A stretch of 5,252 nt of DNA from contig CALJXB010000210.1 of NCBI GenBank assembly GCA_937974415.1, positions 1 to 5,252 on the forward strand. Direction: 5' to 3'. The DNA is from an uncultured Kiloniellales bacterium (GTDB lineage Bacteria > Pseudomonadota > Alphaproteobacteria > Kiloniellales > JAKSDN01). Every line of letters starts with the position of its first letter. Position 1 is the stretch's first letter. Below, in pieces: positions 1 through 4,413 of the stretch. Below the pieces are notes generated by a model. That model ran no database searches. It worked only from the letters and a program-made list of their open reading frames with translations, and was not told the DNA's origin. The translations under genes were made by a program, and so were the position numbers.

Positions 1-54
1 CACGAGCATGGTGAGAATCATGGTGCCCAATCGGCGCAGAACGAAGACCAGCAT
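1..54 (-). CDS. N-terminus of a DppB-type ABC transporter permease (partial, runs off the left edge)
   Basis: Reading the minus strand from the ATG at 54 gives 18 open codons, MLVFVLRRLGTMILTMLV, up to the window edge. This is the typical beginning of the inner-membrane permease of peptide/nickel/opine ABC importers (DppB/OppB/NikB family). These start with a short M-L-x-F-x-L-R-R-L stretch followed directly by the first membrane helix; here two arginines precede a hydrophobic run. A good ribosome binding site, AAGAGGA, lies 8 bases before the ATG, which supports the start. In the family this protein pairs with a DppC-type permease, two ATPases and a periplasmic binding protein, none of which is visible here. 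No binding-protein gene precedes it, so it may lie further downstream or elsewhere. Only 18 residues are seen, so the family is likely but the substrate cannot be told. Confidence 0.72.
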   Translation of the reverse strand, partial: MLVFVLRRLGTMILTMLV

Positions 55-62
55 GGGGTCAG

Positions 63-69
63 TCCTCTT
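63..69 (-). promoter_or_regulatory. Ribosome binding site of the permease gene
   Basis: On the minus strand AAGAGGA lies 8 bases before the ATG at 54. It is a strong Shine-Dalgarno match at good spacing and is the main reason to accept the short edge fragment as a real gene start. Confidence 0.7.
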
Positions 70-83
70 CCCTTACCTGGATC

Positions 84-133
84 CCGCCGAGACACAGCAA
101 GTCATTGCGGCGGCCGGCCAACGATCTCGGCGG
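84..133 (-). repeat. 9-bp perfect inverted repeat in the leader of the permease gene
   Basis: CCGCCGAGA at 84-92 is the exact reverse complement of TCTCGGCGG at 125-133. The 32 bases between them contain the self-complementary GGCCGGCC at 112-119. In a minus-strand transcript this would fold as a stem with an inner GC-rich hairpin, ending about 14 bases before the ribosome binding site. No run of T follows the stem, so it is not an ordinary intrinsic terminator. A second palindrome, GTCACC-AC-GGTGAC, abuts it at 133-146. The repeat is seen directly; any role is inference. Confidence 0.5.
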
Positions 134-339
134 TCACCACGGTGACAGAGCGCAAGGCATGTGAATGCTGGGGCTGAGGCTAGGCCGAACGGACGCCGCG
201 CCCAATTGCGGGCAACGAGTTGCACACCTAACACCGATCGACGACACGCGCTAGGTCCAGGGCCCGCCGACCTTGAAATCCGACGCATTGCCTCCCTGCC
301 CCATCTTTCGCTCCCCGCCGGTTGTCTCCGGCTTATCAC

Positions 340-369
340 TTCATATTTTAGCTTAAGGAAACCTAGCAA
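340..369 (-). promoter_or_regulatory. Possible sigma70-type promoter for the permease operon
   Basis: In the AT-rich patch the minus strand reads TTGCTA (369-364), then 18 bases, then TATGAA (345-340). Each hexamer matches its consensus at four of six positions. A TAAAAT hexamer at 350-345 is an alternative -10 but has no good -35 partner. A start here would give a leader of nearly 280 bases before the permease ATG. It is supported mainly by the local drop in GC content and by the palindrome cluster just upstream. Confidence 0.3.
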
Positions 370-372
370 ACT

Positions 373-400
373 TTACAGGTCGCTGTAACCCGCTTGTTAC
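373..400. promoter_or_regulatory. Operator-like cluster of overlapping palindromes
   Basis: TTACAG at 373-378 and CTGTAA at 383-388 form a perfect dyad with a 4-base centre. GTAAC at 385-389 and GTTAC at 396-400 form a second one with a 6-base centre, sharing the middle arm. Three half-sites of the TTACAG/GTTAC kind therefore stand about 10-11 bases apart, close to one helix turn, next to the promoter-like patch at 340-369. This arrangement fits a dimeric regulator that binds cooperatively. The regulator's identity cannot be read from the sequence. Confidence 0.4.
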
Positions 401-477
401 GGGATTGCGACATATCCGGTCGCCAATTCCAAAATCGAGCGGCCTCGGCCGAGCGAGATCGGACGCGCCCTAACGGT

Positions 478-1707
478 CTAAAGCCCGGGCGGTTCCAGGC
501 CTGTCGTCACCACGACCTCGCTCTCCAGCGTGCGGTGCACCGGGCACTTGTCGGCGATTTCCAGCAGGCGCGCCCGCTGCTCGTCGTCCAGCGCGCCCTC
601 GACCAACAGCCGGCGGTCGATGCGGTCGAGGCGCCCGCTCTTGGTCTCGCAGTCGGCACAGTCCTCGGCGTGGATCTTGTCGTGGCTCAGGGTGACGGTC
701 ACCCGCTCGAGCGGCCAGCCCTTGCGCTCGGCATAGAGGCGCAGGGTCATGGAGGTGCAGGCGCCGAGCCCGGCCATCACCAGGTCGTAAGGCCCCGGCC
801 CGCTGTCCTCGCCACCGACGGAGAGCGGCTCGTCGGCCCGCAGCTGATGAGGTCCGGCGGCGACATGCTGGGCGAACTTGCCCTCGCCCGCCTCCTGAAC
901 CACCACCGTTCCAGAGGCGGCCTTGAGCGGCTCCGCTTGCGCCAAACCCAGATAGCGGCCCGCCCAGGCGGCCAGCACCTCGGCAACGTAGGTCGCGTCC
1001 TCGCGCCGGGTCAGCAGGTGGTCGGCGTCGTCCAGGGACACGAAGCTCTTCGGGTGCTTGGCGGCGCCGAAGATCCGCCCGGCGTTCTCGATTCCGACGG
1101 TCGCGTCGCGCGGCGCGTGAAACACCAGCAAGGCCTTGCGAAGATCGCCTATGGCCGCTTCCAAGCGGGTTGCCTCGATGTCCTCGAGGAACTGCTTCTT
1201 GATGGTGAAGGGCCGGCCGGCCAGCAGCACCTCCGCTTCGCCCTTGGCTTCGATCTCGGGACGGGCGGCCTGAAACAGGTGCTGCACGTGCGCCGGGTCC
1301 GCCGGCGCACCGATGGTCGCCACCGCCACGGCCTCCGGGATCCGGCCCGCCGCGGCCAGGACCGCGGCCCCGCCCAGGCTGTGGCCGATGACGATCTTCG
1401 GCGCCGTGCCCAGGCTGCGCAGATGGTCGGCAGCCGCCACCAGATCATCGACGTTGGACGAAAAGTTGGTGTTGGCGAACTCGCCTTCGCTATGGCCCAA
1501 ACCGGTAAAGTCGAAGCGCAAGACCGCGATCCCGCGCGACGCCAGGCCTGCCGCGATGCGTGCGGCGGCAAAGATGTCCTTGGTGCAGGTGAAGCAATGG
1601 GCGAAGAGGGCCACCGCATGGCTGCGCCCCCGGGGCTTTTCTAAGCGGGCCGCCAACTCCTGCCCGCCGGTGCCGGCAAAGCTGAGTTTCTCGCTGGTAA
1701 CGGTCAT
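478..1707 (-). CDS. Bifunctional alpha/beta-hydrolase / OsmC family protein
   Basis: This is a 409-residue, probably cytoplasmic protein with two domains. Residues about 1-255 are a serine alpha/beta-hydrolase: nucleophile elbow GHSLGG with Ser110, likely acid Asp201 (HAPRDATVG) and likely His230 (DDADHLL). A cysteine-bearing AHCFTCTKD stretch (37-45) follows the first strands. Residues about 265-409 are an OsmC/YhfA-like domain with the two characteristic cysteines, Cys317 (GACTSMTLR) and Cys388 ([10 protein letters not shown]). In OsmC/Ohr proteins this pair reduces hydroperoxides. The fusion is a known proteobacterial architecture of about this length; its substrate is, as far as I know, not established. 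The open frame extends up to 1794, but the start at 1707 (or the adjacent ATG at 1710) is preferred because AAGGGGGG lies just before it and the family begins [10 protein letters not shown]. It is divergent from nudF. Family call very secure; physiological role inferred. Confidence 0.93.
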   Translation of the reverse strand: MTVTSEKLSFAGTGGQELAARLEKPRGRSHAVALFAHCFTCTKDIFAAARIAAGLASRGIAVLRFDFTGLGHSEGEFANTNFSSNVDDLVAAADHLRSLGTAPKIVIGHSLGGAAVLAAAGRIPEAVAVATIGAPADPAHVQHLFQAARPEIEAKGEAEVLLAGRPFTIKKQFLEDIEATRLEAAIGDLRKALLVFHAPRDATVGIENAGRIFGAAKHPKSFVSLDDADHLLTRREDATYVAEVLAAWAGRYLGLAQAEPLKAASGTVVVQEAGEGKFAQHVAAGPHQLRADEPLSVGGEDSGPGPYDLVMAGLGACTSMTLRLYAERKGWPLERVTVTLSHDKIHAEDCADCETKSGRLDRIDRRLLVEGALDDEQRARLLEIADKCPVHRTLESEVVVTTGLEPPGL

Positions 1708-1711
1708 CATG

Positions 1712-1719
1712 CCCCCCTT
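1712..1719 (-). promoter_or_regulatory. Ribosome binding site deciding the hydrolase-OsmC start
   Basis: On the minus strand AAGGGGGG is followed by C and two consecutive ATG codons at 1710 and 1707. Spacing is better for the second ATG. The upstream in-frame starts at 1794 and 1752 have no comparable site, and the 29 extra residues of the longest frame have no family resemblance. Confidence 0.6.
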
Positions 1720-1811
1720 GGCTATGGTCGCAACGACAGATCCAGGGCCCATGCCAACACAAACCGGCCGGACCCGCCAGCGCGACCTCGTCACGCTTTC
1801 ATGAGCGAGCC

Positions 1812-1840
1812 TTCACAGAGCCGCGTAAAAAGGGTCTAGT
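1812..1840 (+). promoter_or_regulatory. Probable sigma70-type promoter of the nudF-led gene run
   Basis: TTCACA (1812-1817, five of six consensus bases) is followed after exactly 17 bases by TCTAGT (1835-1840, four of six). The predicted start near 1847 would give a leader of about 30 bases before the nudF ATG. The spacer holds an A-run (1827-1831). It is the only well-spaced hexamer pair I found in the divergent spacer; I found no equally good one for the minus-strand gene. Confidence 0.42.
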
Positions 1841-1848
1841 GGCGACCT

Positions 1849-1869
1849 GTCGAGAGTCGAGAGTCGAGG
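1849..1869 (+). repeat. Three tandem copies of a 7-bp unit at the nudF ribosome binding site
   Basis: GTCGAGA (1849-1855), GTCGAGA (1856-1862) and GTCGAGG (1863-1869) stand head to tail. The last copy runs into the Shine-Dalgarno sequence AGGAG at 1867-1871. The repeat is seen directly. Copy-number change by replication slippage would alter leader length but not the Shine-Dalgarno spacing. Confidence 0.75.
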
Positions 1870-1874
1870 AGAAG
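1866..1874 (+). promoter_or_regulatory. Ribosome binding site deciding the nudF start
   Basis: GAGGAGAAG precedes the ATG at 1878, with AGGAG ending 6 bases before it. The upstream in-frame GTG at 1839 has no such site, overlaps the predicted -10 hexamer, and would add 13 residues absent from the family. Confidence 0.75.
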
Positions 1875-1877
1875 CCC

Positions 1878-2504
1878 ATGACCACTGGGCCGGCTGGTCT
1901 GAAGCGGGTCGAGGTGCTCAAGAAGCAGACGCCCTATCGCGGCTATTTCCAGATGGACGTCTACCGCCTGCGCCACTGCAAGTTCGACGGCGGCTGGACC
2001 GAGCCCATGTCCCGCGAGCTGTTCGAGCGCGGCCACGCGGCGGCGGTCTTGCCCTACGATCCCGAGCGCGACTGCGTGGTCTTGATCGAGCAGTTCCGCA
2101 TCGGCGCCTTTGCCGCCGGCGTCGAGCCCTGGCTCATCGAAGTAGTTGCCGGCATCATCGAGCAGGACGACACCCCCGTGGAGGTGGTCCGCCGCGAGGC
2201 CGTGGAGGAGGCTGGCTGCGAGATCCAGGACCTGGTGCCGATCGGCACATTTCTCATGACGCCCGGCGCCAGCTCCGAGACCTTGGCCATGTTTTGCGGT
2301 CGGATCGACAGCGCGGGTGCCGGCGGTCTGCATGGGCTCGATCACGAAGGCGAGGACATCCGCAGCTTCGTCGTGCCGGCGGATGAGGCCCTGCCCATGG
2401 TCATGGCGAGCCCCTGCCCCAACGCCAATACGGTGATCGCCCTGCAGTGGCTCATGCTCAACCGGGCCGATTTGAAAAGTCGCTGGGGGCCAAGCGCATC
2501 TTGA
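1878..2504 (+). CDS. nudF: ADP-ribose pyrophosphatase, Nudix hydrolase (NudF/TrgB type)
   Basis: The 208-residue product matches the E. coli NudF length (209) and its whole layout: YRGYFQMDVYRLRH (20-33), ELFERGHAAAVLPYDPERD (47-65), VVLIEQFRIGAF (67-78), a Nudix box from Gly92 to Cys114, TPGASSE (128-134), GEDIRSF (158-164), and a C-terminal VIALQWLMLN (186-195). The enzyme is expected to hydrolyse ADP-ribose to AMP and ribose 5-phosphate with Mg2+, clearing a reactive NAD breakdown product in the cytoplasm. The REAVEEAG metal-binding core of the Nudix box is intact (106-113), and the acidic loop HEGED (156-160) lies where NudF has its proposed catalytic glutamate. One oddity is Asp98 where the consensus G-x5-E has glutamate. 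It is the first gene after the predicted promoter; cysteine synthase follows after 83 bases, and co-transcription is possible but unproven. Confidence 0.93.
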   Translation: MTTGPAGLKRVEVLKKQTPYRGYFQMDVYRLRHCKFDGGWTEPMSRELFERGHAAAVLPYDPERDCVVLIEQFRIGAFAAGVEPWLIEVVAGIIEQDDTPVEVVRREAVEEAGCEIQDLVPIGTFLMTPGASSETLAMFCGRIDSAGAGGLHGLDHEGEDIRSFVVPADEALPMVMASPCPNANTVIALQWLMLNRADLKSRWGPSAS

Positions 2505-2587
2505 TCCCTCGGTAGCTGCGCGGCTAGTCTCAGTCTGCCGAGCGCAACGACAACAACTTTGGGACGCCAGGCAAGGCAGGAACAAAC
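2505..2587 (+). other. nudF-cysteine synthase spacer with weak hairpins
   Basis: The spacer holds a small hairpin (TAGCT at 2513-2517 with GGCTA at 2522-2526, one G-T pair) nested inside CTCGG (2508-2512) and CCGAG (2538-2542). No T-run follows, so an intrinsic terminator is not supported and readthrough from nudF is plausible. I see no promoter with two good hexamers for the downstream gene. Confidence 0.35.
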
Positions 2588-3589
2588 ATGGACATTCGCG
2601 ACGGCTTTGTCGAATCCATCGGGCGGACGCCGCTGATCCGCCTGCGCCGGGTCTCCGAGGAGACCGGCTGCGAGATCTACGGCAAGGCCGAGTTCCTGAA
2701 CCCGGGCCAGTCCGTGAAGGATCGGGCGGCCATGGGCATCATACTGGACGCCGAGGCCAAGGGGAGCCTGCGGCCCGGCGGCGTCATCGTCGAAGGCACG
2801 GCCGGCAACACGGGGATCGGCCTGGCGTTGGTCAGCCGGGCGCGCGGCTACCGCACCGTCATCGTCATCCCCGAGACCCAGTCCCAGGAAAAGAAGGACA
2901 TGTTGCGGCTGTGCGGCGCCGACCTGCGCGAGGTGCCGGCGGTGCCCTACAAGGACCCCAACAACTACGTTCACGTGGCGGCCCGCCTGGCCGACCAGTT
3001 GGCCGAGATCGAGCCCCATGGCGTGCTCTACGCCAACCAGTGGGACAATACGGCCAACCGCCAGGCCCACCACGAGACCACCGGCCCGGAGATCTGGGAG
3101 CAAACCGACGGCAAGGTCGACGGCTTCATCTGTGCGATCGGAACCGGCGGTACCCTGGCCGGCGTCGCCATGGCGCTGCGCGAGCGCAAGGCGGACGTGG
3201 TCATAGGCTTGGCTGACCCCATGGGCGCAGCCATGTACAGCTACTACACGACGGGTGAATTGAAGTCCGAAGGCAGCTCGATCACCGAGGGCATCGGCCA
3301 GGGGCGCATCACTGACAATCTGGCCGGCCTAGAGGTCGACGCGCCGTTCCAGATCCATGACGAGGAGGCGGTCACCGTCTGCTTCCAGCTGCTGAAGGAG
3401 GAAGGCCTCTGCCTGGGCGGCTCGAGCGGCATCAACGTGGCCGGGGCCGCACGCCTGGCCCGGCAGTTGGGGCCCGGACATACCATCGTGACCGTGCTCT
3501 GCGACTACGGCACCCGTTACAGCAGCAAGCTCTACAACCCTGAGTTCCTTCGCGAAAAGGGCCTTCCAGTCCCCGACTGGCTGGTCTGA
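2588..3589 (+). CDS. cysK: Cysteine synthase (O-acetylserine sulfhydrylase), PLP-dependent
   Basis: The 333-residue cytoplasmic enzyme belongs to the beta-family of PLP enzymes (fold type II). It is expected to form L-cysteine from O-acetylserine and sulfide. Visible signatures, in order: IGRTPLIRL (11-19); the PLP-lysine motif NPGQSVKDRA with Lys44; the substrate loop TAGNTG (71-76); NQWDNTANRQAHHETTGPEI (150-169), the counterpart of the CysK QF-NPAN segment; the phosphate cup GTGGT (185-189); and GGSSG (277-281), whose serine should contact the PLP ring nitrogen. Two features differ from enteric CysK: Ala72 replaces the serine of TSGNTG, and QW replaces QF. From memory these belong to a distinct subfamily common in alphaproteobacteria, so the sulfur acceptor or donor may differ from classical CysK. 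The ATG has AGGAA 7 bases before it. alaX begins 16 bases after the stop. Confidence 0.9.
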   Translation: MDIRDGFVESIGRTPLIRLRRVSEETGCEIYGKAEFLNPGQSVKDRAAMGIILDAEAKGSLRPGGVIVEGTAGNTGIGLALVSRARGYRTVIVIPETQSQEKKDMLRLCGADLREVPAVPYKDPNNYVHVAARLADQLAEIEPHGVLYANQWDNTANRQAHHETTGPEIWEQTDGKVDGFICAIGTGGTLAGVAMALRERKADVVIGLADPMGAAMYSYYTTGELKSEGSSITEGIGQGRITDNLAGLEVDAPFQIHDEEAVTVCFQLLKEEGLCLGGSSGINVAGAARLARQLGPGHTIVTVLCDYGTRYSSKLYNPEFLREKGLPVPDWLV

Positions 3590-3590
3590 C

Positions 3591-3596
3591 GGAGGG
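3591..3596 (+). promoter_or_regulatory. Ribosome binding site of alaX
   Basis: GGAGGG lies immediately after the cysteine synthase stop and 9 bases before the alaX ATG at 3606. The site sits wholly within the 16-base gap, consistent with translation from one shared transcript. Confidence 0.65.
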
Positions 3597-3605
3597 ATCG
3601 GAGCG

Positions 3606-4331
3606 ATGGAGCAGGTTTTCCGCGAAGACGCCTATGCGACGTCCTGCGAGGCGACCGTTACGGCGGCCGACGAGAGCGGGATACGGCTGGATCGTACGGT
3701 TTTCTATCCCATGGGCGGCGGCCAGCCCGGCGATCAGGGCCGGCTGCGCTTGGCCACAGGCGACGGGGGCGATGGCGGCGGCGAGATCGTCATTGTCGAC
3801 ACCCGCAAGGGCGAGGGTCCGGACGAGGTGCTGCACATCGCGCAAGAGGGCGCCACGCTGCCGGCGCCGGGGTCCCGGGTCACGGCCGAGATCGATTGGG
3901 AACGGCGCTACCGCCTTATGCGCATGCACACCTGCCTGCACCTCCTCTGCGCGGTGATACCGGGCGAGGTTACCGGCGGCCAGATCAGCGACGGCAAGGG
4001 CCGGCTCGATTTCAACCTGCCGGACAGCAAGCCGGAGAAGGAGCAGGTCACGGCGGCGCTCAACCGTCTGATCGAGGAGGACCACGAGGTGGTGCCGCGC
4101 TGGATCGCCGACGACGAGCTTGTGTCCAACCCCGGGCTGGTGCGCACCATGTCGGTGAAGCCGCCGATGGGCACGGGCAGCGTGCGGGTACTGGATATCG
4201 CCGGCGTGGATCTGCAGCCTTGTGGCGGCACCCATGTGCGGCACACTGGCGAGATCGGGCACGTCAGGGTGGCCAAAATCGAAAGCAAGGGTCGACAGAA
4301 CCGGCGGGTGGTGATCACCTTCGACGACTAG
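3606..4331 (+). CDS. alaX: Trans-editing alanyl-tRNA deacylase, AlaX-M (class II AlaX)
   Basis: The 241-residue protein is a free-standing homologue of the editing domain of alanyl-tRNA synthetase. AlaX proteins hydrolyse Ser-tRNA(Ala), and in some members Gly-tRNA(Ala), guarding against serine misincorporation. An N-terminal barrel-like part ends in FYPMGGGQPGDQG (33-45), the conserved glycine-rich motif shared with AlaRS. The zinc site is complete: His108 and His112 in MHTCLHLL, Cys206 and His210 in QPCGGTH. The C-terminal stretch HTGEIGHVRVAKIESKGRQN (213-232) is typical. The size and the presence of the N-terminal domain place it in the AlaX-M group rather than the minimal AlaX-S group; it lacks the C-Ala domain of AlaX-L. 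It lies 16 bases after cysteine synthase. Its stop codon sits inside a 12-bp tandem duplication. Family call secure; substrate inferred from the family. Confidence 0.92.
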   Translation: MEQVFREDAYATSCEATVTAADESGIRLDRTVFYPMGGGQPGDQGRLRLATGDGGDGGGEIVIVDTRKGEGPDEVLHIAQEGATLPAPGSRVTAEIDWERRYRLMRMHTCLHLLCAVIPGEVTGGQISDGKGRLDFNLPDSKPEKEQVTAALNRLIEEDHEVVPRWIADDELVSNPGLVRTMSVKPPMGTGSVRVLDIAGVDLQPCGGTHVRHTGEIGHVRVAKIESKGRQNRRVVITFDD

Positions 4332-4352
4332 GGCGACGACTAGGGCGACGAA
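4322..4352 (+). repeat. 12-bp tandem duplication carrying the alaX stop codon
   Basis: CGACGACTAGGG occurs at 4322-4333 and again at 4334-4345, followed by a partial copy CGACGA at 4346-4351. The unit is exactly four codons, so the alaX frame meets TAG at 4329, TAG at 4341 and TAA at 4353, all in phase. Readthrough of the first stop would add only Gly-Asp-Asp before the second. Confidence 0.85.
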
Positions 4353-4413
4353 TAAACCGCGACGCCGGAACGGCAACGGGATAACAACAGAGGCTCCGGG
4401 GGGCGGTTCGCCG

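Larger units (their letters stand above)
55..477. other. Intergenic region without a convincing gene
   Basis: This stretch of about 420 bases separates two minus-strand genes. The open frames in it (161-388 plus, 73-369 minus) start with GTG or TTG, are rich in Arg, Ala, Cys and Pro, and resemble no family I know. The bases around 333-376 are clearly more AT-rich than the surroundings, as expected of a promoter. Palindromes are seen at 84-133, 133-146, 317-332 and 373-400. The most economical reading is a long regulatory leader for the permease operon, with the transcript of the hydrolase-OsmC gene ending near 400-477. I see no good intrinsic terminator: a GGCC-rich element at 439-455, followed on the minus strand by only four T residues, is the nearest thing. 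Confidence 0.6.

Noticed and set aside
317..332. GCCGG-TTGTCT-CCGGC hairpin as a plus-strand terminator
   Set aside because: The stem has five pairs, the following sequence is not a T-run, and no plus-strand gene lies upstream to terminate.
73..369. 98-codon minus-strand frame ending 18 bases before the permease ATG
   Set aside because: The position invites reading it as an upstream gene of the operon, but it begins with TTG, has no good ribosome site, and its Arg/Cys-rich sequence matches nothing I know.
161..388. 75-codon plus-strand frame with a GTG start
   Set aside because: The ribosome site (AAGG, 3 bases away) is poorly spaced, there is no recognisable domain, and the frame runs through the promoter and operator-like region.
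431..455. GGCC-rich palindrome followed on the minus strand by TTTT, as a terminator for the hydrolase-OsmC gene
   Set aside because: CTCGGCCGAG (444-453) leaves almost no loop, the alternative stem is only four pairs, and the T-run is four bases. Too weak to call.
394..1644. 416-codon plus-strand open frame
   Set aside because: It is wholly antisense to the hydrolase-OsmC gene, starts with TTG, has no recognisable motif, and is the long antisense frame expected in GC-rich coding DNA. The opposite strand carries clear catalytic motifs.
1721..1757. TTGGCA on the minus strand (1757-1752) as a -35 for the hydrolase-OsmC gene
   Set aside because: No acceptable -10 hexamer is found 16-18 bases downstream; the nearest AT-containing hexamer, CATAGC, is 25 bases away.
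2501..2530. Separate promoter for cysteine synthase (TTGATC with TAGTCT)
   Set aside because: The hexamers match consensus at four and three positions only, overlap the nudF stop, and the local DNA is not AT-rich.
2342..3103. 253-codon minus-strand open frame
   Set aside because: Antisense to nudF and cysteine synthase, with no family resemblance; a shadow frame.
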